A stretch of DNA of 64,000 bases from Streptomyces antibioticus (GTDB lineage Bacteria > Actinomycetota > Actinomycetes > Streptomycetales > Streptomycetaceae), in contig NZ_CM007717.1 in the NCBI RefSeq assembly GCF_002019855.1, forward strand, positions 6,057,043 to 6,121,042, written 5' to 3'. The notes beneath the pieces are model-generated. The model did no database searches and was not told the DNA's origin. It saw only the letters and a program-made list of their open reading frames with translations. The position numbers were made by a program, and so were the translations under genes. The first letter of the stretch is position 1. Every line of letters begins with the position of its first letter. Of this stretch, positions 8,717 to 18,379 are shown one piece after another.

Positions 8717-10414
8717 GTGGCGCACGCCCCGCAGACATTTCTCGATGCTCTCGCGGTGCGCACCTGGTGCGGCCTCGCCCTCGCGGCGCTGGGACGCGCG
8801 CGTGAGGAGATCGACGCGATCAACGTGTACCCCGTCGCTGACGGGGACACCGGCACCAACCTCTATCTGACCGTCGAGTCCGCGGCGACCGCCGTCGAGG
8901 CCGTGTTCGCGGGGTACGAGGCGGGCGCCGACGGCGGCGCGCCCTCCCTCGCCGACGCCGTGCGCGCGATGGCGCACGGCGCCCTCATCGGGGCGCGCGG
9001 GAACTCCGGCACGATCCTCGCCCAGTTGCTGCGCGGCATGGCCCAGGTGCTGGCCGCCGACGGCGGGGCCGCGCACAGCGGCGGGGAGGGGCTGCGGCTC
9101 GCGCTGCGCCGGGCCGCCGACTCCGCCCGGCTGGCGGTCGCCCATCCCGTCGAGGGCACGGTCCTGTCCGTCGCCTCGGCCGCCGCGGACGCCGCCGACG
9201 GGGCCGAGGGCGACTGCGTGACGGTCGCCCGGGCCGCCCACCGGGGCGCCTGCGAGGCGCTCGCCGCGACCCCCGCCCAGCTCGCCGTCCTGGCGCGCGC
9301 CGGGGTGGTCGACGCGGGCGGCCGGGGACTGGTCGCGGTCCTCGCCGCGCTGGTGGAGACCTTCGCCGGGGAGGCCCCGGCGCTCCTCACGACGGCGACC
9401 GACGGCCCGCACGCACGCGTGGACGCCCTTCCCGATTCGCTCGCCGGGCCCGCGGAGAGCTGCGCCGACGGGGCGGACGGCGAGGACGGCGGCCCGGCCT
9501 TCGAGGTGATCTACCTCCTGGAGGCCGAGGACACGGCCGTCGCCCGGCTGCGGCGCCGCCTGGACGCCCTCGGGGACTCGCTCGTGGTGGTCGGCGGCGA
9601 CGGCCTGTGGAACGTCCACGTCCATGTGGACGACGCCGGCGCGGCCGTGGAGGCGGGCGTCGAGGCGGGACGGCCGTACCGGATCCGCATCACGCACTTC
9701 GGGGCCGGTGACGCGCACGCGCGCGTGGGCGAGCGTCCGCTGCGCGAGCGCGCCCAGCGGGCCGTCGTCGCCGTGGTGCCGGGCGAGGGCCTGGCCGGGC
9801 TCTACACCGAGGCCGGCGCCACCACCGTCCTGGCGCGCCCCGGGGAGCCGCCCGCCAGCGGCGAGCTGGTGGAGGCCGTACGGCGGGCCCACGCGCGCGA
9901 GGTCGTGCTGCTGCCCAACGACGCCGAACTGCGGCACACCGCGGCCGCGGCCGCCGAACAGGCCCGCGCCGAGGGCATCCGGGTGGCCCTGATCCCCACC
10001 CGCTCGGCGGTCCAGGGGATCGCCGCCCTCGCCGTGCACGAGCCGGGCCGCCGCTTCGACGAGGACGTCGTCTCGATGACCTCGGCGGCCGGCGCGACCC
10101 GGCACGCCGAGGTCGTCGTCGCCGAGCGCCAGTCGTGGACCATGGCGGGCATCTGCCAGGCCGGTGACATCCTCGGGCTGGTCGACGGGGACGTCGCCGT
10201 CATCGGCGCCGATGTCACCGAGACCGCCGTGAGCGTCCTGAACCGGATGCTGTCGGCGGGCGGCGAGCTGGTGACCCTGGTGCTCGGCGACGACGCCCCC
10301 GAGGGGATCGCCGAGCACCTGGAGGCACGCGTGCGTGAGGCGTACCTCGCCGTCGACACGGTGGTGTACCGGGGCGGGCGGCAGGGCGCGCTGCTGCTCA
10401 TCGGTGTCGAGTAG
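8717..10414 (+). CDS. FakA-like DAK/DhaL-domain kinase
   Basis: 565 residues. The N-terminal DhaL (DAK2) domain carries the Mg-ATP motif NVYPVADGDTGTNL near residue 35. It is followed by the linker and C-terminal regions of the YloV/FakA family, which in Firmicutes are the ATP-binding subunit of fatty-acid kinase working with a FakB lipid-binding partner. No FakB/DegV gene is in the window, so the partner would be encoded elsewhere. The GTG at 8717 follows AAGGAGG at 8705-8711; an earlier ATG at 8603 would add a proline-rich, implausible stretch. Whether it phosphorylates fatty acids here is inference from family membership. Confidence 0.85.
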   Translation: MAHAPQTFLDALAVRTWCGLALAALGRAREEIDAINVYPVADGDTGTNLYLTVESAATAVEAVFAGYEAGADGGAPSLADAVRAMAHGALIGARGNSGTILAQLLRGMAQVLAADGGAAHSGGEGLRLALRRAADSARLAVAHPVEGTVLSVASAAADAADGAEGDCVTVARAAHRGACEALAATPAQLAVLARAGVVDAGGRGLVAVLAALVETFAGEAPALLTTATDGPHARVDALPDSLAGPAESCADGADGEDGGPAFEVIYLLEAEDTAVARLRRRLDALGDSLVVVGGDGLWNVHVHVDDAGAAVEAGVEAGRPYRIRITHFGAGDAHARVGERPLRERAQRAVVAVVPGEGLAGLYTEAGATTVLARPGEPPASGELVEAVRRAHAREVVLLPNDAELRHTAAAAAEQARAEGIRVALIPTRSAVQGIAALAVHEPGRRFDEDVVSMTSAAGATRHAEVVVAERQSWTMAGICQAGDILGLVDGDVAVIGADVTETAVSVLNRMLSAGGELVTLVLGDDAPEGIAEHLEARVREAYLAVDTVVYRGGRQGALLLIGVE

Positions 10415-10437
10415 CCGTTGACGGGGGAGCGGGTCGC

Positions 10438-13422
10438 TCAGTCCGCCGTCTGCTCCGCCACCACCTGCAGGAGCTGCTCCGCCTCCGCGCGCCGCGCCCG
10501 GGCGGGCCCGCCGTCCTCGCCGCTCTGGGCCGCGTCGTCCTCCGGATAGGCCCGCAGCACGGCACGCGCGCGGGCCGCCGCGTCCGCCGGGCGGCCCAGG
10601 TCCGTCTCCAGCCAGCCCGCCGCCAGCTCGGCGCCGGTCCGGGCGGGCAGCCCGTCCTCGCCGAGCCCCACGAACACCGCGACCGCCTCCGCCACCTGCG
10701 ACAGCGCCTCCTCCAGGGTGGCCCGGATCGCGTCGTCGTCGGCGTCCTCGCCCGCCGAACGGGCCAGCAGGTCCCCGAACTGGCGGTGGGTGTGCCCCAG
10801 CTCGGCGACCAGCCGCAGCCGGCTCTCCTCGTCGTCCGTCGCGCCGAGCGCGTCCGCGCACTCCTCCACCGCGCTCGTCATCAGCCCGCGCGCGGTGTCC
10901 GTGCCGTCGTCCGTGCGCAGCGCGAGCCAGGCCCGGGCCCGCAGCGAGCGCACCAGCCCGTGGACATTGCCCAGGGCCCGCCACAGCTCGCCCGCACGCG
11001 CGTACGCCTGGTCGGCGTCGGCGTGCAGCCCGGCCTGCCCGAGCGACTCGGCGGCCAGATGCGCGAGCGTCGCGTGGTCGTGCTGCTCGGGCCAGTGCCG
11101 GGCGATCTCGGCGGCCCGGAGCCGGCGCTCGGCCGCGTCCCGGTGCTCGCCCAGCTCGGCCAGACAGTCGCCCAGCCACCACATCGTCTGCACGACCGGC
11201 CCGTCGCCGTGCGTCTCGGCGTTCAGGTCGGCCAGCGCCGACTCCAGCACCTCGGCGGCCTCCGCCCAGCGGCCCTGGCGGACCAGATACCCGCCGAGCT
11301 GATGACGCGCCCACGCGCCGAACGCCGGGCCCTCGCCCGACTCGTCGGCCCAGTGCGCGGCCTCCAGGGCGTGCTCCGTGGCCTCGTCGGCCTGCCCCCG
11401 GCCCCCGACCACCTCGGCGAGCTGAAGATGGAGCTGGGCCCGGCCCACGGGCTCCAGATACGGCCCGCCGTGCTCCAGGGCCGCCCGCAGCGCCCGCTCC
11501 GCCTCCACCATGTCGCCCAGATGGTGCGCGAGCCCGGCCAGCCGGGCCTCGTACTCCACGGCGAACCACGGCAGCCCCGCCCCGGTGAACTCCGCCGCCG
11601 CCCGCGCGAACAGCTCCGCGCCCGACTCCGGGTCCCCCGAGCGCGTCGCCAGCTCCGCGAGCATCGCGTGCGCCTCGGCGACCCGCGCGGCCAGCCGTAC
11701 GTCGTCGTCGGTCCGCCCCTCGACGAGCGCCAGCACCTCCCGTACGGCGCTCTCCGCGTCGGCGAGGACCGGCTCCGCGACCGGCCCCTCGGCCGTGTGG
11801 ACGGAGCGCATCAGGATCCGCGCCCGGGACATCAGCACGCCCGCCGCCTGCCGCACCCCGGTGCCGCCGTCGGCGTACAGGGCGAGGACCTCGTCGTAGG
11901 GGCCGGCGACCGCCGTGAGCGCGCCCGGGACGTCGTCCTCGGCGAGCGCGTGGACGTACGCCGCACGCGCGTGTGCCGCCAGGGCCTCGCCGGGGTCGCC
12001 CGCCTCCGCGTACAGCTCCGCGGCCCGCGCGAACGTTTCAGCGCCCTCCGGGCCGAGCGCGATCGCCGCGTGGTCGGCGATCTCCGCACGGTCCCGCGCG
12101 TCCAGCCCGGCCCCCGCTGGGCCTTCGGCGGCCTCGGCGGCCCGCGCCACCGCCGCCCACGCCTCCACGGCGTTCGGCCGCAGCGTGTCCGACAGCCGCC
12201 TGGCCTCGGCGATCAGCGCCTCCAGACCCTCCGCACCGGCCCCGTCGGCCGGTGCCGCCCCGGCCTCCCGGGCCGCGGGCGGCGCGCTCGCCGCGGCCGG
12301 GGCCGGACGGGCCGCCCGCACCCCCAGCGGCAGCCGCTCCACCAGCGGACGCTGTGCCATCCGCGCGCGGGCCCGCTCACCGATGTGCGGTGTGCCGTTG
12401 CGCTCGTCGAACCGCGCGGCCAGCGCCAGGGCCTCCGCGCGCGCGTGCGCGGCGAGCTCGGCCGCCGTCCACTCCCGCCCCGCCGGACCCGGCACCCGCT
12501 GCCCCTCCAGGCCCATGTCCGCCAGCCGCTCCATGAGCAGCACCACCACGCACAGGAACTCCAGCCTGCTGCGCGGATGCCCGTCGTCCGTGAAGTACGC
12601 CGGCCGCTCCGCCAGCAGCTCCAGACCGCGCGCCTCGTTGCCGGTCAGCGCGCAGAACTCCACATGGTCGGCGTACGCGCCGCGCATGCTCTCCATCGGC
12701 CGCACCAGCCGGAAACCCCGCAGATGGTTGGCGCGCGCCTCGTCCGCGCGGCCCAGCCGCAGCAGCGGCACCAGCGACGACGCCAGCACGGTGTGCGGCT
12801 CGTGCGCACACGTGTACGCGCCCTCCAGGACCGGCGCCCACAGCTCCAGCGCCTCCGCGTCCCGGCCGCTCTCGGCGTGCCACCAGCCCTGCCCGTGCAG
12901 CTCGCACGCGTGACAGTCGGCCATCGCGTCCCGGTCCGCCGCCAGCCAGGCGTCGAACGCCCGCTCCGCGCGCGCGGTGTCCCCGACGTGCGCGGCCACG
13001 CTCAGCTCGGCGCTGCGCACCGCGCGCTCCGAGTGCCCGGCCAGCCGGTAGCGGTGGTCCATCTCGCCGAGCCACTTCTCGACCGACGCCAGCGGGATGT
13101 GCGGCTGGTCCAGCATGCCGGCCGACATCCACTTGAAGACCCAGTGCAGCGCGTGCGTCTCGTACTCGTCGAAGTCCCCGGGCCGTTCGTCCCACATGCG
13201 CAGCAGCCGCGCGAACGGGACGAACATCTTCGCCTTCTCGGAGCTGTAGTTGTAGACCTTGAGCTGGTGCCCGAGCGCCTCGATCACCGCGAGCGGCTCG
13301 TTCAGCCGCTCGGCCGCCACCAGCAACTGCTCCGCGCGCGCGTTGCGCGCCGGTCCCTCCGGCCGCTCGCCGTTCTCCGCCATCGCCCGGCGCAGGGCGT
13401 CGAAGTCCGTGATCTCGCTCAT
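10438..13422 (-). CDS. large tetratricopeptide-repeat protein paired with HSP90-family gene
   Basis: 994-residue helical protein with no signal peptide or membrane segment. The N-terminal 330 residues form an all-helical domain that includes two Cys/His-containing helices (DCHACELHG). A low-complexity Ala/Pro linker (about 370-395) follows, then many TPR-like helical pairs to the C-terminus (for example ATLAHLAAESLGQAGLHADA, and HLQLAEVVGGRGQADEATEH). The ATG at 13422 follows the HSP90-family TGA stop (13425-13423) with no bases between, so translation is coupled. It converges on the FakA-like gene. No enzymatic motif is seen. By analogy with eukaryotic co-chaperones it may bind the HSP90-like protein or its clients; that is inference. 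Confidence 0.82.
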   Translation of the reverse strand: MSEITDFDALRRAMAENGERPEGPARNARAEQLLVAAERLNEPLAVIEALGHQLKVYNYSSEKAKMFVPFARLLRMWDERPGDFDEYETHALHWVFKWMSAGMLDQPHIPLASVEKWLGEMDHRYRLAGHSERAVRSAELSVAAHVGDTARAERAFDAWLAADRDAMADCHACELHGQGWWHAESGRDAEALELWAPVLEGAYTCAHEPHTVLASSLVPLLRLGRADEARANHLRGFRLVRPMESMRGAYADHVEFCALTGNEARGLELLAERPAYFTDDGHPRSRLEFLCVVVLLMERLADMGLEGQRVPGPAGREWTAAELAAHARAEALALAARFDERNGTPHIGERARARMAQRPLVERLPLGVRAARPAPAAASAPPAAREAGAAPADGAGAEGLEALIAEARRLSDTLRPNAVEAWAAVARAAEAAEGPAGAGLDARDRAEIADHAAIALGPEGAETFARAAELYAEAGDPGEALAAHARAAYVHALAEDDVPGALTAVAGPYDEVLALYADGGTGVRQAAGVLMSRARILMRSVHTAEGPVAEPVLADAESAVREVLALVEGRTDDDVRLAARVAEAHAMLAELATRSGDPESGAELFARAAAEFTGAGLPWFAVEYEARLAGLAHHLGDMVEAERALRAALEHGGPYLEPVGRAQLHLQLAEVVGGRGQADEATEHALEAAHWADESGEGPAFGAWARHQLGGYLVRQGRWAEAAEVLESALADLNAETHGDGPVVQTMWWLGDCLAELGEHRDAAERRLRAAEIARHWPEQHDHATLAHLAAESLGQAGLHADADQAYARAGELWRALGNVHGLVRSLRARAWLALRTDDGTDTARGLMTSAVEECADALGATDDEESRLRLVAELGHTHRQFGDLLARSAGEDADDDAIRATLEEALSQVAEAVAVFVGLGEDGLPARTGAELAAGWLETDLGRPADAAARARAVLRAYPEDDAAQSGEDGGPARARRAEAEQLLQVVAEQTAD

Positions 13423-15282
13423 TCAGTGACCGCCCCCCGCGGTGTCGGAATCGGAACCGGGAACGGCCTCGCCGTGCGTGGCCCACTCCAGCAGGCCGAT
13501 GAACGCCCGGTTCAGCAGCGCCGAGTCCGCCGGCCGCAGCGGCCGCTGCGCCATCAGCAGCGCCTGCCCGTACAGCGACTCGGTGGCCGTCCCGATCAGT
13601 TCGGGCTCCCCGAGCGAACTGATCCGCCGGATCAGCGGGTTGAGATGGTTGAGCACCAGACGCGCGCGCGGGGCGCTGCCGCGCAGCGAGCCCAGGATGC
13701 CCGCCCACAGATCGTCGGCCTGCGCCTCGGCCTCGGCGCGCGCCTGCTCGTGCCGGGCCGCCCGGTCGTCCAGATGCAGCGCCGGCACCGACAGCGGATG
13801 GAAGGCCCGCAGGACCACGTCGCAGCCCAGCGGGTCCAGCTTCGCCCGCGCCACCGCGAGGAACCCCGCCAGCGCCAGCTCCTCCGCCGGGTCCACCGAG
13901 TCCAGATGGGCCGTCACGGTGTCCGCGTCCAGCTCGGCGACCACCGTCCCCGGCCGCACCGACGGCAGCGCCTCGACCAGCTCGCTGTCGTAGGTGTAAC
14001 CGCCGTTGATCACCCCGACGCCCTGCGCGGACGCGATCGGCGCGACCTGCCGGTACTCCTCCACCGTGCGCGTGAAGTGCACCACCGGGTGGCGCTGCGC
14101 GAACTCCTCCAGCGACAGCCGCCCGTCGGTCGTCTCGAAGGGCAGCCACGGCAGCATCGTGCGCAGCATCTCCTTGTCGTGCCGCGCCAGGGACTTGACC
14201 CCCAGATGGTGCACGGCGAGGAACGCCCCGAGGCGCTCCGGGTCACCGGCCGCGAGACCCGTCAGCCAGGCCCGGATCCGCTCACCCAGCGCCTCCCGGA
14301 CGGCGGCCAGCGTCTCGTCCTCGTACAGCGACTCGCGCGAGGCCGTCGGCCGCAGACTGTCGGTGTCGAGCACACAGCGCACGAAGAACGCCCAGTCGGG
14401 CAGCAGTTGCTCGGCCCGCTCGGTCAGCAGCATGCCCTTGAGGTGCACCCGGTGCGTGGCCCGCTGCGCCGGACTGACCGCGGCCGGCAGCACATACGCC
14501 ACCCCGCGCACGCCCGCCGCCGGCACGTCCAGCTCGATGGTGTCCAACGGCGTGAATCCGAAGAGCTGGTGGCAGTGCCGGGCCAGCGCCACCCGCCGGT
14601 TGGCGGGGGAGGCGTACGGCCGGTCCCAGGGCGCCGGCAGATCGGTGACCGCCTCCTCGCCCACCCGGACGTCGTACGGCAGCAGCGAACCGACGTCGCG
14701 GGCCAGCCGGAGCACCCGCTCCTCGGTGAGCCACTCCGCGGCCCCGGCCCGCGCCACCAGATGCACGGTGGTGCCCGGTTCGGGCCGCTCCTCGTGCGGC
14801 AGCGTCCGCACGGTGTACGAACCGTCGTCGCGTGCCGTCCACTCCACGGGCGGCGCGTCCGGGGTGCGCGAGCTGCGGCTGACCACCCGGATCCGCTCGG
14901 CGACCACGAAGCACGCCAGCAGTCCGATGCCGAACTGGCCGAGGAAGTCGGCCCGCGCCTCCCGCAGGTCGTCCGCCCGCTTGGAGCTGCGCCCGATGGT
15001 CGCCAGCAGGGTGTGCACATCGGCCTCGGTGAGCCCGACGCCGGAGTCCTCCACCCGCAGCGCGCCGTCGGCCGCGAACAGCCGCACCCGCGCCGGGGCG
15101 TCGGGCTCCTCGGCCCGGCGCGCCGTGATGGCGTCCACGGCGTTCTGGAGCAGCTCGCGCAGGTAGACCTTGGGACTTGAGTACAGATGATGGGACAGCA
15201 GGTCCACCAGACCACGCAGGTCGACCTGGAAGGTGTGTGGTGACGGAGTTGCCTGGGATGCCTGTGAGGTCTGGGAGTCCAT
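13423..15282 (-). CDS. HSP90-family (HtpG-like) GHKL ATPase
   Basis: 619 residues. The N-terminal ATPase has all GHKL motifs: the N-box ELLQNAVDAI with E43, N47 and D50, the G1 box EDSGVGL (D79-G83), IGRSSK at 96-101 and the G2 lid motif GQFGIGLLACFVVAERI from 115. The middle domain has the client/ATP-contact text LLPDWAFFVRCVLDTDSLRPTASRE. The C-terminal third is divergent from classical HtpG and lacks any MEEVD-like tail. It is the first gene of a tight two-gene operon with the TPR protein and is divergent from recG. A distinct HSP90-family subgroup rather than a true HtpG orthologue is likely. The ATG at 15282 has no clear ribosome binding site. Confidence 0.88.
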   Translation of the reverse strand: MDSQTSQASQATPSPHTFQVDLRGLVDLLSHHLYSSPKVYLRELLQNAVDAITARRAEEPDAPARVRLFAADGALRVEDSGVGLTEADVHTLLATIGRSSKRADDLREARADFLGQFGIGLLACFVVAERIRVVSRSSRTPDAPPVEWTARDDGSYTVRTLPHEERPEPGTTVHLVARAGAAEWLTEERVLRLARDVGSLLPYDVRVGEEAVTDLPAPWDRPYASPANRRVALARHCHQLFGFTPLDTIELDVPAAGVRGVAYVLPAAVSPAQRATHRVHLKGMLLTERAEQLLPDWAFFVRCVLDTDSLRPTASRESLYEDETLAAVREALGERIRAWLTGLAAGDPERLGAFLAVHHLGVKSLARHDKEMLRTMLPWLPFETTDGRLSLEEFAQRHPVVHFTRTVEEYRQVAPIASAQGVGVINGGYTYDSELVEALPSVRPGTVVAELDADTVTAHLDSVDPAEELALAGFLAVARAKLDPLGCDVVLRAFHPLSVPALHLDDRAARHEQARAEAEAQADDLWAGILGSLRGSAPRARLVLNHLNPLIRRISSLGEPELIGTATESLYGQALLMAQRPLRPADSALLNRAFIGLLEWATHGEAVPGSDSDTAGGGH

Positions 15283-15472
15283 CGCTACGGCGCCGCGGGT
15301 TGGGGTCGGGCACGGCGCGGGGTCGGGCGGTCCCGGTGGGGCGGTGACCGCGAATGATGGCTGGAGGCGCGCCATCCTAGGGCCCGAACGAGCCGTCTGA
15401 CCAGGGGTTTCGGGATAAGGATCCGGCAATGTGGGTGACGCGTGTCCACCGTTGTCAGTGCGGTGGTGTGCA

Positions 15473-17680
15473 ATGGATCTCGTGCCCGCACTCGAAGAAC
15501 CGCTCAAAAAGGTGCTCGGCCCACCTACCGCGAAGGTGATGGCCGAGCATCTCGGCCTGCACACCGTCGGCGATCTCCTGCACCACTACCCGCGCAGATA
15601 CGAGGAGCGGGGCCAGCTCACCCACCTCGCCGACCTCCCCATGGACGAGCACGTCACGGTGGTCGCCATGGTCGCCGACGCCCGGCTGCACTCCTTCGCC
15701 TCCGCCAAGTCCCCGCGCGGCAAGGGCCAGCGGCTCGAGGTCACCATCACCGACGGCCACGGCCGGCTCCAACTGGTCTTCTTCGGCAACGGCGTGCACA
15801 AGCCCCACAAGGAACTCCTGCCGGGCACCCGCGCGATGTTCGCCGGCAAGGTCTCCGTCTTCAACCGCCGCCTCCAGCTCGCCCACCCGGCGTACGAACT
15901 GCTGCGCGGCGACACCGAGGAGGCCGTCGAGACCTGGGCGGGGGCGCTGATCCCGCTCTACCCCGCCACCGCCAAGCTGGAGTCCTGGAAGATCGGCAAG
16001 GCGGTCCAGACCGTCCTGCCCAGCGCCCAGGAGGCCGTCGACCCGCTCCCGGACAGCCTGCGCGAGGGCCGCGGCCTGGTCTCCCTGCCCGAGGCCCTCC
16101 TCAAGATCCACCGCCCCCACACCAAGGCCGACATCGACGCCGCCCGCACCCGCCTGAAGTGGGACGAGGCGTTCGTCCTCCAGGTGGCCCTGGCCCGCCG
16201 CCGGCACGCCGACGCCCAGCTCCCGGCGGTCCCGCGCCGGCCCGCCGCCGACGGTCTGCTCTCCGCCTTCGACGACCGGCTGCCCTTCACCCTCACCGAC
16301 GGCCAGCGGAAGGTCTCCGCGGAGATCTTCGACGACCTGGCGACCGACCATCCGATGCACCGGCTGCTCCAGGGCGAGGTCGGCTCCGGCAAGACGCTCG
16401 TGGCCCTGCGCGCCATGCTCGCCGTCGTCGACGCGGGCGGACAGGCCGCCCTCCTCGCCCCCACCGAGGTGCTCGCCCAGCAGCACCACCGCTCCGTCGT
16501 GGAGATGATGGGCGAACTGGCCGAGGGCGGCATGCTGGGCGGCGCGGACCGCGCCACCAAGGTCGTGCTGCTCACCGGCTCCATGGGCACCGCCGCCCGC
16601 CGCCAGGCCCTCCTGGACCTGGTCACCGGCGAGGCCGGCATCGTGATCGGCACCCACGCCCTGATCGAGGACAAGGTCCGCTTCCACGACCTGGGCCTGG
16701 TCGTGGTGGACGAACAGCACCGCTTCGGTGTCGAACAGCGCGACGCCCTGCGCGGCAAGGGCAAGCAGCCCCCGCACCTGCTCGTCATGACCGCCACCCC
16801 CATCCCGCGCACGGTCGCGATGACCGTCTTCGGCGACCTGGAGACCTCGGTCCTCGACCAGCTCCCGGCCGGCCGCTCGCCCATCGCCAGCCATGTCGTC
16901 CCGGCCGCCGACAAACCCCACTTCCTGGCCCGCGCCTGGGAGCGCGTGCGCGAGGAGGTGGCGAACGGCCATCAGGCGTACGTCGTCTGCCCCCGCATCG
17001 GCGACGAGGACGAGGACCCCAAGAAGGCCGGGCGGAAGAAGTCCCCGGAGGACGAGGCGGAGAAGCGCCCCCCGCTCGCCGTCCTCGACGTGGCCGACCA
17101 CCTCGCCAAGGGCCCGCTGCAGGGGCTCACCGTGGAGGTGCTGCACGGCCGGATGCACCCCGACGACAAGGACGCCGTGATGCGGCGCTTCGCCGCCGGG
17201 GACACCGACGTCCTGGTCGCCACGACCGTCATCGAGGTCGGCGTCAACGTCCCGAACGCCACCGCGATGGTGATCATGGACGCCGACCGCTTCGGCGTCT
17301 CCCAGCTCCACCAGCTCCGCGGCCGGGTGGGGCGCGGCTCGGCCCCCGGCCTGTGCCTGCTGGTCACCGAGATGCCGGAGGCGAGCCCGGCCCGGCAGCG
17401 GCTGGGCGCCGTCGCCGCCACCCTCGACGGCTTCGAACTGTCCCGCATCGACCTCGAACAGCGCCGCGAGGGCGACGTCCTCGGCCAGGCCCAGTCCGGC
17501 GCCCGCTCCTCCCTGCGCGTCCTGGCGGTCATCGAGGACGAGGAGGTCATCGAGCAGGCCCGCGAGGAGGCGGTGGCCGTCGTCGAGGCGGACCCGGAAC
17601 TGACCGCGCACCCCGGACTGCGCACCGCCCTGGACGCCCTCGTGGACGAGGAGCGGGAGCAGTACCTGGAGAAGGGGTGA
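15473..17680 (+). CDS. recG: ATP-dependent DNA helicase RecG
   Basis: Superfamily 2 helicase that remodels stalled replication forks and Holliday junctions. 735 residues. The N-terminal wedge/OB domain contains LLHHYPRRYEERG. Walker A GEVGSGKT is near residue 303, the Walker B box is DEQH (near 411) and the C-terminal helicase motif is HQLRGRVGRG. A charged insert between the helicase lobes (DEDEDPKKAGRKKSPEDEAE) is common in actinobacterial RecG. ATG at 15473. rsmD and coaD follow on the same strand. Confidence 0.96.
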   Translation: MDLVPALEEPLKKVLGPPTAKVMAEHLGLHTVGDLLHHYPRRYEERGQLTHLADLPMDEHVTVVAMVADARLHSFASAKSPRGKGQRLEVTITDGHGRLQLVFFGNGVHKPHKELLPGTRAMFAGKVSVFNRRLQLAHPAYELLRGDTEEAVETWAGALIPLYPATAKLESWKIGKAVQTVLPSAQEAVDPLPDSLREGRGLVSLPEALLKIHRPHTKADIDAARTRLKWDEAFVLQVALARRRHADAQLPAVPRRPAADGLLSAFDDRLPFTLTDGQRKVSAEIFDDLATDHPMHRLLQGEVGSGKTLVALRAMLAVVDAGGQAALLAPTEVLAQQHHRSVVEMMGELAEGGMLGGADRATKVVLLTGSMGTAARRQALLDLVTGEAGIVIGTHALIEDKVRFHDLGLVVVDEQHRFGVEQRDALRGKGKQPPHLLVMTATPIPRTVAMTVFGDLETSVLDQLPAGRSPIASHVVPAADKPHFLARAWERVREEVANGHQAYVVCPRIGDEDEDPKKAGRKKSPEDEAEKRPPLAVLDVADHLAKGPLQGLTVEVLHGRMHPDDKDAVMRRFAAGDTDVLVATTVIEVGVNVPNATAMVIMDADRFGVSQLHQLRGRVGRGSAPGLCLLVTEMPEASPARQRLGAVAATLDGFELSRIDLEQRREGDVLGQAQSGARSSLRVLAVIEDEEVIEQAREEAVAVVEADPELTAHPGLRTALDALVDEEREQYLEKG

Positions 17681-17768
17681 GTGCCCCGGGCCGCCCCCAG
17701 CGAGCGCGGAGACCCCCGCGACCGGCCACACTGAACGCACACCCGCCGTCACGACCAAGGACCCGAAG

Positions 17769-18353
17769 ATGACCCGCGTGATCGCCGGCACGGCCGGCGG
17801 ACGCCGACTGGCCGTCCCGCCAGGGACCGGCACCCGCCCCACCTCCGACCGCGCCAAGGAGGGCCTGTTCTCCACCTGGCAGTCCCTGCTCGGCGGCCCC
17901 CTCGACGGCGAACGCATCCTGGACCTCTACGCCGGATCGGGCGCCGTCGGCCTGGAGGCCCTCTCCCGCGGCGCCGGCCACGCCCTCCTCGTCGAGGCCG
18001 ACACCCGAGCGGCCCGCGTCATCCGGGAGAACGTGAAGAGCCTCGCCCTCCCCGGCGCCGAGGTCCGCGCGGGCAAGGCCCGCCAGATCATCCAGACCGC
18101 GCCGACGGCACCGTACGACCTGGTCTTCCTCGATCCGCCGTACGCCGTCACGGACGACGATCTTCGGGAGATCCTGCTCACACTCCGCTCGGGGGGCTGG
18201 CTCGCGGCGCGCGCCCTCGTCACCGTGGAGCGCAGCACCAGAGGCGGGGAGTTCCACTGGCCCGACGGTTTCGAAGGACTCCGGGCCCGTCGCTACGGCG
18301 AGGGAACGTTTTGGTACGGTCGCGCCGCCTCTACGTGCGAAGACGCACGATGA
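17769..18353 (+). CDS. rsmD: 16S rRNA (guanine-966-N2)-methyltransferase
   Basis: 194-residue SAM-dependent methyltransferase acting on the small ribosomal subunit. The SAM motif LDLYAGSGAVG is at 51-61 and the catalytic DPPY at 122-125. Lies between recG and coaD, the usual bacterial order. Its stop is followed after 26 bases by the coaD GTG start. Confidence 0.96.
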   Translation: MTRVIAGTAGGRRLAVPPGTGTRPTSDRAKEGLFSTWQSLLGGPLDGERILDLYAGSGAVGLEALSRGAGHALLVEADTRAARVIRENVKSLALPGAEVRAGKARQIIQTAPTAPYDLVFLDPPYAVTDDDLREILLTLRSGGWLAARALVTVERSTRGGEFHWPDGFEGLRARRYGEGTFWYGRAASTCEDAR

Positions 18354-18379
18354 CCGGACCGGAGAGCGAGGGATCTCAA

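Noticed and set aside
10786..15180. Open frame of over 1,400 codons antisense to the TPR and HSP90 genes
   Set aside because: Arg/Pro/Gln-rich translation with no motifs; the opposite strand has clear HSP90 motifs and coupled genes.
18311..18379. Longer N-terminus for CoaD from an earlier ATG
   Set aside because: It overlaps rsmD and adds non-conserved residues; the GTG at 18380 gives the family length of 159.
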